Origin: Megaustenia siamemsis
Taxonomy: Eukaryota > Mollusca > Gastropoda > Stylommatophora > Ariophantidae
NCBI GenBank assembly: GCA_032433765.1
Contig: JAVIAB010000092.1
Coordinates: 62,800,993-62,864,992 of the forward strand
Reading direction: 5' to 3'
DNA: 64,000 nt
The notes below the pieces were generated by a model. The model was not told the DNA's origin. It did not search any database and saw only the letters and a program-made list of their open reading frames with translations. Below, in pieces: positions 1 through 10,744 of this stretch (position 1 is the stretch's first letter; every line of letters starts with the position of its first letter). A program made the translations under genes and the position numbers.

Positions 1-252
1 GATCAAAACGGATGAGACACACAGCTCATGGTGTGCATAGAGCACTTAACTCAATAGCTCCTGCAACAAACCGGACTTGGAATATGAGGAAACTGCAACA
101 AGGAACACTTTCATACATAGCCTTCAATGGTTCCTGCGGCCTATCCACCATATCGACCAGAAGTTCACGTTCTCCTGAAAATGATGATCGTCATATTTTT
201 AAAAATGTATATTACTTGATGATGTAAAGACATCATTTTTTACTCCAAATTC
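1..252 (+). repeat. Unclassified repeat R, copy 1 (cut by window edge)
   Basis: This stretch matches 17283-17445, about 40440-40870, and 50300-50750 (inverted). Shared landmarks are a block beginning GATGAGACACACAGCTC, then ACCGGACTTGGAATATG and GGAAACTGCAACA. The end (ACTCCAAATTC at 242-252) matches the end of the 17 kb copy (ACTCCAGTTC). It has no convincing coding capacity and its class is unknown. Confidence 0.7.
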
Positions 253-1317
253 GAACATATAAAACACAGTTAGTCGTCAGATTATCCCCGTCGCACATCA
301 AACAATAGTTTAGCGTATGGCCGGTCTTAAGATGTACGATGAGCTATTATGATGACGTAGCACACACAACAATGGCAGCGCCTATATATTTCTGATTACT
401 CTAGTGAATGCAGCCTATAACGAACGAAACACGGTGCAAATTCCCTTAAGAGATAAAACTGGGGCTGGCTTGACGAAGCAGTTCGCATTAATGAGTTGTA
501 ACATGTAAATAACTTGCGTCAAGCAATTCCAACAACGGTCATGAACAGCACTCAATGTGGCGTAAATCGTCTACCATCGACTCATAACTGACTGCATACA
601 CCGGATTCGATAAACCACAACTTTTGAGATCCTACTCCATCTTTTCTCAGTGCTCCCTGACACAGACTAACTAGTTTGGTTAAGAGAGTAGAGATAGAAA
701 GGGAAGATAACCCGGTACTAAAAAAAGTCACGCTGAAGTCGGATATGTTTTACCAAAATACGCACATGTCACAGTTCTACTGCAAACCACAACACAACGC
801 ATCTGTTAGTTAGTTACTTAGGTATATTTATGTAGTCAGTTTTCAATTGTACAATATGGCGATTTGTTATAATCTCAAAGTGTGGATTATGTGACAAAAG
901 TGACCGAAAAAGTGTTTCTAACGAATACATAGGTTTAAGTCGTATAAACTGATCATTCAAGAAAGGGGACAGGGTTAGATAATTACTTGTCAAATGTAAC
1001 CATCTAAGAATGTACACTTAGACCGTAAAAGATCGCATCTGCGACCTAGTGATCTAGTACGTAGGGAAACAGCTCCGGGCTACCTCCAACGTGTGCTTTT
1101 AAAGGTAAGCCCTTAACTTATAACAGACATAGCAGGTCGGTAATGAATAAACATTTTATGCTTTAAAAAAATACAGAAAAATGGAGAGAGATCACAAATA
1201 TAAAGTAGTAATCATCAGCATATGCGGAATAAAAAATATAAAGAACGACAACAGTAGAAAAAGACTATAAAATGCAACAAAGCTTATCAAATCATTGGAC
1301 AGCTATCACCCATATGG
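253..1317. other. Unassigned AT-rich stretch
   Basis: I see no supported gene here. A short segment at about 725-805 (landmark TACTGCAAACCACAACACAA) is repeated inverted at about 26240-26335, so it is an interspersed repeat fragment. The remainder is not recognised. Confidence 0.5.
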
Positions 1318-1557
1318 TCCAAAAAGGAAATAACGCTAGAGGCAAAACGGGCACTCTACAATACAATCTTCATTCCAAATTTGTACTACCAATGGCTGTT
1401 TTGAGCCTTAGTTGCAAGAAAAAAATTTAAAATTAAATTTAAAAAAATAACCAACACCGTGATGAAATGTGTTAGAAGAATGACAGGAAACCGCTCGAGA
1501 GATAAGTTCAGAAATGAAGAAATGGGGAAAAAAAGCTAGAAATAACCCACGCTATAG

Positions 1558-1639
<82 letters not shown>

Positions 1640-1860
1640 CAGATGAAATGGTTTGACCACGCGAAAAGGCAGAAAGATGAAAACACAACCAGCCTTCAAT
1701 AAACGTTGCGAGAACACCAGACCCAAGAACCGACCACGAAAAAGATGGACTGACGTAATGTTAGAAACACTAGGAAATATAACAGCAGCAGTGGCAAACA
1801 GAGGAGCGAAAGACCGCAAATTATATCTCCCCTTGACGCTGAAAGGCAAATGAAGAAGAA
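1318..1860 (+). pseudogene. LINE remnant, family G copy 1 (C-terminal part of ORF2)
   Basis: Broken reading frames give the signature of the region downstream of the reverse transcriptase in many animal LINEs: KRALYNTIFIPNLYY, then RRMTGN, then (after a TA microsatellite) a GRPRTRW-like stretch read as RPRKRWTDVMLE. The same 3-prime end, TATATCTC then GACGCTGAAAGGCAAA, recurs at about 19930-19960. It is followed by GAA-rich and AGTC-rich simple sequence. The 5-prime end is missing and stops are present, so it is dead. The clade is not assigned. Confidence 0.6.
1561..1631. repeat. (TA)n microsatellite inside LINE remnant
   Basis: An uninterrupted TA tract of about 71 bp splits the family G remnant. 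The artificial Ile-Tyr peptides read through it are not real proteins. Confidence 0.95.
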
Positions 1861-2132
1861 GGATGGAATGAAGAAGAAGAAGATGTAGTTAGTAAGTTAG
1901 TCAGTCAGTCAGTCAGTTAGTTAACCTTTTGGATTATCATCATTACACATCGAACAACTGTCAATGAGCGCTCATATCTCCTCGAGTTCTGATGGGAGAA
2001 AACATAAAAGAACATTGCCAATGAACAGAAGCAAGTTTATTAACTACTAAACAAAATCGGCGCACATTGGAAAATTATAAAGACTTACTGTATATTGTTT
2101 ACTGTATAACCAATGTATATTTAACAATTGTA

Positions 2133-2395
2133 GCATCATCAAGTACCGGGCCTGCTGGCGTAGGTGTTCATGTCTATCCACAACTTTCGATCTCGGCAGT
2201 TATTTATCATTTCTGTTGTTGACCTTCTGCCAAGCCATTCTCTTAAGCTGTCTGGTATTTTTTCTCTTTGCTTCCCTCTATCTCTCCGTCCCTCAATTTT
2301 TCCAGTTGTTACAATATATTCCAGTTGTTCTCTTCTCATTACATGGCCAAAAAATTATGATTGTTTCTTCCTAACATTGGAAATTAGCTCTCTTT
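2133..2395 (-). pseudogene. LINE tail, family B copy 1
   Basis: The minus strand encodes a C-terminal LINE segment with MRREQLEYIVTTGKIEG, DRGKQREKIPDSLREWLG and DRKLW, ending SRPGT, followed by a short (ATG)n tail on that strand (CATCATCA on plus). The same peptide is found at 30685-31197 and 36748-37103. It is flanked by near-identical 12-bp sequences, TTAACAATTGTA (2121-2132) and TTAACCATTGTA (2396-2407), the expected target-site duplication of a 5-prime-truncated LINE insertion. Confidence 0.75.
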
Positions 2396-2424
2396 TTAAC
2401 CATTGTATAATATTGTACATTTAA

Positions 2425-2683
2425 AAGTAAAAAAGTAAAGTAGTACCCCCGTCACGCCAAGTGGCGTATAGGGAAATATGGTGTTAGTGACCCTATATTT
2501 TACAGACCTTCAGGACATGATTTTTGGGGTAATGTGGTCAGTATTACGCCCGTGCTGCTTTACTTTCAGAGAAAAAATCCGGTACCCATTTAAGGCTGGG
2601 TGAACCCGGAAGCCGTCGGTTGGGATCGAACCCTACCCCTTGTCCGTGGTAGTCCAGTTCACTAACCACTGAGCTATCGCGGC
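2425..2683 (-). mobile_element. SINE-1 copy a (tRNA-derived)
   Basis: On the minus strand it begins with a tRNA-like head. It has an A box reading TAGCTCAGTGG and a B box GTTCGATCCC, then a family-specific body that ends in CGCCACTTGGCGTGACGG and GTACTTTAC. It is flanked by an exact 11-bp duplication, TGTACATTTAA, at 2414-2424 and 2684-2694. At least seven other copies or fragments lie in this window. It is non-coding and was probably mobilised by a LINE partner. Confidence 0.9.
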
Positions 2684-2690
2684 TGTACAT

Positions 2691-2785
2691 TTAACCATTG
2701 TATAATATTGTATATTTAACCATTGTATAATATTGTATATTTAACCATTGCATAGTTAACCATTGTATAATATTGTATATAATTA
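2691..2785. repeat. Short minisatellite TTAACCATTGTATAATATTGTATA
   Basis: About four units of roughly 24 bp. The same unit begins at 2396, left of the SINE and at the target duplication of LINE copy B1, so the SINE sits inside this small array. Confidence 0.8.
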
Positions 2786-4264
2786 CATCACTACATTTAA
2801 ACGCTACTGCTTGATTTTTCTAGCGTCTGTCTGTAATTGATTGCATAAAAATTAGCGGCTCTTTAAGTATACAGACATCACACCGGATTTACAGCCAGTT
2901 TTAAAGAAACGAGATCCTTGCGTGTGGTATATTTTCTTTATTTGATTGTTTCCAACAAGAAACTCGCCACGTCCTCCACTTGCTATGGGAATTTCATCAC
3001 ACAAATAATGCGTGTCGGTGAATTAATAATTACCAAATAGTACTTTCATTATATTTTTTGTAGTCTCTTAAGGAAAATCATGAATAATTGCACTGTAGTG
3101 TATGCATAATGTATTCAAAAACGAATTGGATGTGGACACATTAATGAGACTTGAATTATGAAGAGAATTGTGTGATATTTTTTTTTTTAAGTGTGATTTT
3201 CAAATATAAACAAGAACATGTACTTTACTCAAAGTGAGTACAATACAGAAATGTTCAACATTCGAGACATGATTTTTACTAGTACAGAACACTTGGAATG
3301 TCCGGTTGGTGGCATATGGCGCGTGCAAAGGGACGCTGACCATCTGGATCGCGTGCATTGCACGTGCTGAGCCTGAAGCCCGTTAGAACGACTCGATTAC
3401 GGGGGCTCCCTCCACAAAATACCGGGCCCTGTAATTTCATCATCTTCGACCCTCCCTCGACATTTGTCGACACAGCACGCGACTTTCTTCCCGGTCCCTG
3501 ATTGACAACCTATTACTGACGTGTAAAATCGATAAATACTTGCTATGCGGATCAATATCAACATTCTGCCATTTCAAATACAAAATCTCCTTTCGAAATC
3601 TCCATTTGAATCAAATGTCAATGTTCTCTTATAACCAGATCTTTTCCCCCTCTTCTATAAACACGCGTTTCCCATCAGTGAAGCTTCTCTCTTAAAGAAG
3701 AATTTTTTTCATTCATAAACAGTGGTGTAGCAAAAGGAATTCATGAGGAGGGCGCCTGTGAAGGGCGCCTGTGAAGGGCGCGTCCAAATATCTGTGTAGC
3801 CCGATGTTATTCACGCTGAGAAAGAAACTCGTGATTATAATCACATCATGATCAAGAATCGTGACTGCTGGCATAGGTGATCATGATTCTGAGCAAATTT
3901 ATATTTTTTTGCAGTTGTTTACCAAAATTGTTGTTGACTCCCTATAAAAAAACTGTCATAAACTATTTTGCATCTTTTTTTCACTGTTGTTCTCTTTATC
4001 GTTAATTCATTCGACTTATTTTTTTCTATTGACACTGAATGTGCTAGATGTTAACTTCTTAAAACATGGCCAAATATATTTTCATTGCTTCTTCCTGAAG
4101 TCAGATATACGATTTTTACTTTCGACGCGCGCTAGTTTTACTCTCTTTATCTGCACATAGCTTTCTCACCATTCAACATTCCTATAATCGCATAATTCAT
4201 CATTCAAACAAATATACGACAGATCAATCTACTATCATCAGGTCGCATGTCCTTTGCAGAACGT
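2786..4264. other. Unassigned stretch with a local GC/CpG-rich patch
   Basis: No gene is supported. Positions 3290-3480 are clearly GC- and CpG-richer than the surroundings, but no motif or exon structure was recognised. A 13-bp unit GGGCGCCTGTGAA is repeated at about 3749-3783. Confidence 0.4.
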
Positions 4265-4530
4265 TGCATCTGTTCGATTCCCGCTGGGAGCAGTGTGAAT
4301 TGTACTCGTGGTTGGGAAAAAAAAATACCCCCACGGTCGACCCAGCCGTTGGCAGAAATGGGTACCAGGGTATTACCCTGGAAAGGTGAGGAATGTTGCT
4401 TCGCATCTGAGTTTCGATGCTTGAGGCGACACTATACAGAAATCTCCGAACTATTCTAGATAGGCGGCCGAGCATATATGGGTGGAAACTCGCGTGCTAA
4501 GACGCCGGTTCAAGTCTCGTACTTTACATT
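4265..4530 (+). mobile_element. SINE-2 copy a (5-prime truncated)
   Basis: It has a B-box-like GTTCGATTCCCGC, then an oligo-A stretch, then a body with CGGTCGACCCAGCCG, GAGTTTCGATGCTTGA and GGTTCAAGTCTCG. The same order of blocks is seen at 23020-23470, where the tRNA-like head is more complete. Confidence 0.75.
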
Positions 4531-4544
4531 TACTTTACATTTAC

Positions 4545-4700
4545 GTTGCATCACCACAGCCCATCTGAAAGAATCCCTGTCTCTAGCCAGATCTTCCACT
4601 TCTTGTATTGTCGTGTTCAGGATTTCCTTGATGTCTTGAAACCACCTTCTTCTTGGTCTGTACCTGATGCCTCGCCCAGTAAACATAGTAAAAATAAAAG
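4545..4700 (-). pseudogene. LINE tail, family I copy 1
   Basis: Read on minus, it gives RYRPRRRWFQDIKEILN followed by VEDLARDRDSFRWAVV, a typical LINE C-terminal stretch of the form RRRWxxDI then LAxDRxxxRxAV. A more decayed copy lies at 21008-21170, also on minus. No upstream part is present. Confidence 0.6.
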
Positions 4701-4858
4701 TGACAATATCAGCAAAGTTTTCAAAGAGGTATGGTAAGAGGCTTACAAATGTTCATTTTTGTTAGCACTTGACTCAACTCTAAATTACCCCCCAAATAAA
4801 TTATTGTATACAATCTTGACCAATCAAATGATCGATACCAATGATTAAATTGTAGTAA

Positions 4859-5107
4859 GTAAAGTGCCCCCGTCACGCCAAGTGGCGTATAGGGAATATG
4901 GTGTTAGTGACCATATATTTTATAGACCTTCGGCACATGATTTTTGGGGTAATGTGGTCGGTATTACGCCCGTGCCGCTTTACTTTCCCAGAAAAAAAAT
5001 CTGGTACCCATTAAAGGCTGGGTGAACCCGCAAGCCGTCGGTGGGGATCGAACCCTACCTCTTGTCCTTTGTAGTCCATTTCACTAACCACTGAGCTATT
5101 GCGGCTC
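4859..5107 (-). mobile_element. SINE-1 copy b
   Basis: Same body and tRNA-like head as copy a, with scattered substitutions (CTATTGCGGCTC at the head). It abuts a poly-C tract at 5106-5121. No clear target duplication is visible. Confidence 0.88.
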
Positions 5108-5201
5108 CCCCCCCCCACCCCCAGGAACCATGAGTCTCATTATTGTTCTTTCTAGCCCGATCTGTCCTTGACGTGGTAACAGTATTGAAATATCCTCTGT
5201 A

Positions 5202-5845
5202 GAATGGTGTTTATTAGCCAGTGCTTTTTAACGTTGACATCTTTTAATATGCCTAGAGCGGTGTTTATTAGCCAGTATTTTTTAACGTTTAAATCTTTCA
5301 ATATGCCTAGAATGGTGTTTATTAGCCAGTACCTTTTAACGTTTAAATCTTTTAAGATGCCTAGAATGGTGTTTATTAGCCAGTACTTTTTAACGTTTAA
5401 ATCTTTTAAGATGCCTAGAATGGCGTTTATTAGCCAGTACTTTTCAACGTTTAAATCTTTTAATATGCTTAGAATGGTGTTTATTAGCCAGTACTTTTAA
5501 CGTTTAAATCTTTTAATATGCCTAGAATGGTGTTTATTAGCCAGTACTTTTTAACGTTTAAATCTTTTAATATGCCTAGAATGGTGTTTATTAGCTAGTA
5601 CTTTTTAACGTTTAAATCTTTTAATATGCCTAGAATGGTGTTTATTAGCCAGTACTTTTAACGTTTAAATCTTTTAATATGCCTAGAATGGTGTTTATTA
5701 GCTAGTACTTTTTAACGTTTAAATCTTTTAATATGCCTAGAATGGTGTTTATTAACCAGTACTTTTAAACGTTTAAATCTTTTAAGATGCCTAGAATAGT
5801 GTTTATTAGCCAGTACTTTTTAGCGTTTAAATCTTTTAATATGCC
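5202..5845. repeat. 54-bp minisatellite, about 12 units
   Basis: The unit carries AATGGTGTTTATTAGCCAGT, then TTTTTAACGTTTAAATC, then TTTTAATATGCCTAG. The first units are 54 bp, so one frame stays open as an 18-residue peptide repeat. Later units lose a T (53 bp) and break the frame, so this is a non-coding array. Confidence 0.95.
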
Positions 5846-6425
5846 TTCATTGCTCATCTTCATTCCCCAAGGTGTCGTAAGGATTTGTCTGTAGCAATTT
5901 GTTTCGTTGCTGTTTACGAGATTGTCCACGATTCACATTCATATGTTGCTATTGGAAATATACACGTCCTCAGTAATTTTAATTTTACTGCCTTGCTGAT
6001 ATTGTGCCGTATGTTCTTCATGCTGTTTAAGTGTTGCTATTGCTCATCTCTTTCTCGTAGTCTCCATTGTTAGTTCATCCCAAATAGTCATAGTTTGTTA
6101 CAAACTCAAGTTCTTCATTTTTGGTGGTGATTTTGGATTGGCTTTTTATTTTTCCAATGGACATGCTCTTATTTGTATGTACGTTTAGATATAAGTTTTG
6201 TTCTTCACTCTATTCCATCAGCTATAACGGCTCATGCTTTAGTTACAGTCACTGAGTTGAACGCCTTCTTGTGGCGCTGTCTAGTTCGGCAACCAAAGTT
6301 TCTCGATTCTTCACTTTCTATCGACATCCTTGGCGATATGCTAAAATCAAGCCATCTCTGTTTCAATTGTTTTTCGTCAGCCTGTTCTTGGTTTGCGTTT
6401 TCTTTTTTCACCTTCTCTATAAAAT

Positions 6426-6500
6426 GGGAGCCGCGATAGCTCAGTTGTCTGCCGCGAGGATGGGGTGGGTGAGGTGGTGGTGGTGGTGGTTGGGGGGGGG
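6426..6500 (+). mobile_element. SINE-1 head fragment joined to G-rich tract
   Basis: GGAGCCGCGATAGCTCAGT is the SINE-1 5-prime head. The homology stops after about 25 bp and runs into GGTGGT and poly-G simple sequence, so only the start of the element remains. Confidence 0.55.
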
Positions 6501-6514
6501 GGAGTTAAATAAGA

Positions 6515-6685
6515 CCGGAGAATAAAGGCCGCTTGTCCTGAGCAGTCGCCACGAGGTGTTCAGGTCAACATTATTATTTCAACTCCGATAGAAAAATATT
6601 TTTGGCCCTACCAGGATTGGAGCCCGCGTTCTCCTAGATCGGAGCACGACGAGTTATCGACTTGGCCAACCGCTCTTCTTATTAA
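6515..6685 (-). mobile_element. SINE-3 copy a
   Basis: On minus it reads GGCCAAGTCGATAACTCGTC, a degenerate B box, AATATTTTTCTATC, then CTGCTCAGGACAAGCGGC. It aligns block for block with 49025-49175 on plus. The tRNA-like boxes are degraded. Confidence 0.65.
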
Positions 6686-6984
6686 AAAAAAAGGGAAGTC
6701 AGAATTAATTGAATAAAATATATAGTTTTCAGTTACAATTTTCCCAATGGTAGTTGGCCTCTAATTTGGTCTAACCGTTAAGGCATAGAATGAGGTTGAA
6801 CATTCTAGCTGAGATGGCGCAAACACTTAATGACAACCAAGGCAATCAGAAAATAGAACAACAAGCACGCACATCAACTAGGCAATGTAACAGTGACTGT
6901 CTACAAATATTTCTGAAGATTATAAAACGTTAATTAACGTCGAAGTCCAAGTCAACTAAATTTATTTTTCACAAAATATTCATC

Positions 6985-7240
6985 ATATATCAAACAAGAC
7001 AAATGCGATTTATTGTGCCATGGTAAAAGACACAACAGCCTACTAAAAGTAATCTTGTAGAGGAAAATACAGGGTAAAAGAGGCAGAGGCAGATCAAGAT
7101 TAACATGGACGAGTAACATCAAAAGATGAACAAATCAGCCTATGGAACCTGCACCATCAAAGCAAGAGACAGAGCAGAATGGCGGTCCATGGTCGCCAAC
7201 CTTCGTTGCGGAGATGGTACCCGATGATGATGATGATGAT
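6985..7240 (+). pseudogene. LINE tail, family A copy 1
   Basis: It contains the family A 3-prime block: AAGACACAACAGCCTACTAA, then AGGCAGAGGCAGA, then a REWRSMVANLRCGDGT-like end followed by (GATGAT)n. Only the last 250 bp or so of the element is present and there is no open frame. Confidence 0.7.
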
Positions 7241-7526
7241 CAAACATTGTTCAGTTATTCTCACCTTCTGACTTGTTACTTTTCTTGAAGTACAATCTCG
7301 GCCGTCGTGATCTAATGTAACAAATTACAACTGATGTATTTTATAGTGACATGTCTACAGACTGATGTTATTATCATGTCCAAGTTTTCTTGTAGTTTAT
7401 CGACTGCTACTTGTCTTGCTTACAATTTGTAAAATAGTTAAATCAGTTACTATTCTGCCCTGTAGATCCACTACCTCTGACTGTAGTTTTCAACTGATTG
7501 ACACCTCGGCTGACGCTCATTGCAGT

Positions 7527-10500
7527 CGCCCGACTATCATTAGGCTTAATTATATCCATGTATCACATCCATCCAGCCACGCCCGACTTTATGTGTCGCC
7601 CGACTATCATTAGGCGTAATAATATCCATGTATCATTTCCGTCCAGCCAGGCCCAACTCTATGTGTCGCTCGACTATCATTATGATTGATTATATCCACG
7701 TATCGCATGCGTCCAGCCACGCCCAACTATTATTGGGCTTGATTATATCCATGTATTACATCCGTCCAGCCACGCCCAACTATTATTGGGCTTGATTATA
7801 TCCATGTATTACATCCGTCCAGCCACGCCCGGCTGTATGTGTCGCGCGACTATCATTAGACTTGATTAGATTATATCCATGTATCACATCCGTTCAGCCA
7901 CGTCCAACTATTATTGGGCTTGATTATATCCATGTATTACATCCGTCCAGCCACGCCCAACTATTATTGGGCTTGATTATATCAATGTATTACATCCGTC
8001 CAGCCACGCCCGGCTGTATGTGTCGCGCGACTATCATTAGACTTGATTAGATTATATCCATGTATCACATCCGTTCAGCCACGTCCAACTATCATTACAA
8101 TTAATTATATCCGTGTATTACATCCGTTCAGCCACGACCGACTATCATTAGACCTTATTATATCCATGTATTACATCCGTCCAGGCACGTCCGACTATCA
8201 TTTGACTTGATTATATCCATGGATCACATCCGTTCAGCCACGCCCAACTATCATTAGACTTGATTATATCCATGTACTACATCCATTAAATCACGTCCGA
8301 CTATCATTGGGCTTGATTATATCCATGTTTCACACCCGTTCAGCCACGTTCGACTATCATTGGAATTAATTATATCCGTGTATTACATCCGTTCAACCAC
8401 GACCGACTATCATTAGACCTTATTATAACGATGTATTACATCCGTCTAGCTACGTCCGACTATCATTTGACTTGATTATATCCATGGATCATATCCGTTC
8501 AGCCACGCCCGACTATCATTAGACTTGATTATATCCATGGATCACATCCGTTCAGCCACGCCCGACTATCATTAGACTTGATTATATCCATGTATTACAT
8601 CCGTTAAATCACGTCCGACTATCATTAGACTTGATTATATCTATGTATCACATCCGTCCAGCCACGTCCGATTATCATTTGACTTGATTATATCAATGTA
8701 CCACATCCGCCCAGCCACGTCCGAATATCATTTGACTTGATTATATCAATGTATCACATCCGTCCAGCCACGTCCGAATATCATTTGACTTGATTATATC
8801 CACGTATCACATCCGTCCAGCCACGTCATACTCTCATTAGACTTGATTATATCCACGTATCACATACGTCCAGCCACGTCCGACTCTCATTAGACTTGAT
8901 TATATCCATGTATCACATCCGTCCAGCCACGTCCGACTATCATTAGACTTGATTATATCCATGTTTCACACCCGTTCAGCCACGTTCGACTATCATTGGA
9001 ATTAATTATATCCGTGTATTACATCCGTTCAACCACGACCGACTATCATTAGACCTTATTATAACGATGTATTACATCCGTCTAGCTACGTCCGACTATC
9101 ATTTGACTTGATTATATCCATGGATCATATCCGTTCAGCCACGCCCGACTATCATTAGACTTGATTATATCCATGGATCACATCCGTTCAGCCACGCCCG
9201 ACTATCATTAGACTTGATTATATCCATGTATTACATCCGTTAAATCACGTCCGACTATCATTAGACTTGATTATATCTATGTATCACATCCGTCCAGCCA
9301 CGTCCGATTATCATTTGACTTGATTATATCAATGTACCACATCCGCCCAGCCACGTCCGAATATCATTTGACTTGATTATATCAATGTATCACATCCGTC
9401 CAGCCACGTCCGAATATCATTTGACTTGATTATATCCACGTATCACATCCGTCCAGCCACGTCATACTCTCATTAGACTTGATTATATCCACGTATCACA
9501 TACGTCCAGCCACGTCCGACTCTCATTAGACTTGATTATATCCATGTATCACATCCGTCCAGCCACGTCCGACTATCATTAGACTTGATTATATCCATTT
9601 ATCACTTACGTCAAGCCACGTCCGACTCTCATTGGACTTGATTATATCCATGTATCACATCCGCCCAGCCATGTCCGACTATCATTATACTTGATTATAT
9701 CCATGTATCACATCCGTGCAGCCACGTCCGACTATCATTAGACTTGATTATATCCATGTATCACATTCGTCCAGCCACGTCCGACTATCATTAGACTTGA
9801 TTATATCCATGTATCACATACGTCAAGCCACGTCCGACTCTCCTTACACTTGATTATATCCATGTATCACATCCGCCCAGCCATGTCCGACTATCATTAG
9901 ACTTAATTATATCCATGTATCACATCCGTTCAGCCACGCCCGACTATCATTAATTAGACTTGATTATATCCATGGATCACATCCTTTCAGCCACGCTCGA
10001 CTATCATTAATTAGACTTAATTATATCCACGTATCACATCCGTCCAGCCACATCCGACTATCATTACACTTGATTATATCCATGTATCATATCCGTGCAG
10101 CCACGTCCGACTATCATTAGACTTGATTATATCCATGAATCACATGTGTCCAGCCACGTCCGACTATAATTAGACTTGATTATATCCATTTATCACATCC
10201 GTGCAGCCACGTCCGACAGTCATTTGACTTGATTATATCCATGCATCACATCCGTCCAGCAACGTCCGATTATCATTAGACTTGATTATATCCATGTATC
10301 ACACGCGTGCAGCCACGTCAGACTATCATTGTACTTCATTATATCCATGTATCACATCCGTCCAGCCACGTCCGACTATCATTAGACTTGATTATATCTG
10401 TGTATCGTATCTGTGCAGCCACATCCAACTATCATTAGACTTGATAATATCCATGTATCACATCCGCCCAGCCACGTCCGACTATCATTATACTTGATTA

Positions 10501-10530
10501 CATCCACGTATCACATTCGTGCAGCCAGTC
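7527..10530. repeat. 53-bp satellite, about 56 units (3 kb)
   Basis: The unit runs ACTTGATTATATCCATGTAT, then CACATCCGTCCAGCCACGTC, then CGACTATCATTAG. Units differ by a few substitutions and occasional indels (a GATTAG duplication at 7867 and again 181 bp later). It is a tandem array with no spacers and so not a CRISPR. Short open frames across it are by-products. Confidence 0.97.
8321..9596. repeat. 636-bp higher-order duplication in the satellite
   Basis: The block starting ATCCATGTTTCACACCCG at 8321 recurs at 8957, exactly 636 bp (12 x 53) later. Unit-specific variants occur in the same order in both copies (GGAATTAATTATATCCGTG, TATAACGATG, GGATCATATCC, TCATACTCTC). Homology of the second copy ends near 9596. 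Confidence 0.9.
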
Positions 10531-10744
10531 GTGGCTGTTATTCGTTTGGTCGGTGTCTAAAAGCTTACGTCACTACCTCACAGACAAGAAGCAGCGTCAC
10601 GTTTTACGATCCCTATCAGCATGACGAAATAGCACTTGATATGTGATTGCTTCAGAGGCGTACACTGAAAACAGTGGGCAGCGAAATAACACATTCTACA
10701 AATAATTATGATTCTCATGTAATACTGTCACAGTTAGACTATTT

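Noticed and set aside
3279..3473. A CpG-rich patch with a 64-residue minus-strand frame as a host promoter or exon
   Set aside because: It is short, with no recognisable motif, splice site or neighbouring exon. The GC content alone is not enough.
7527..10530. A CRISPR-like array of regularly spaced repeats
   Set aside because: The whole unit is repeated, with no unique spacers and no cas genes, and the surroundings are clearly eukaryotic.
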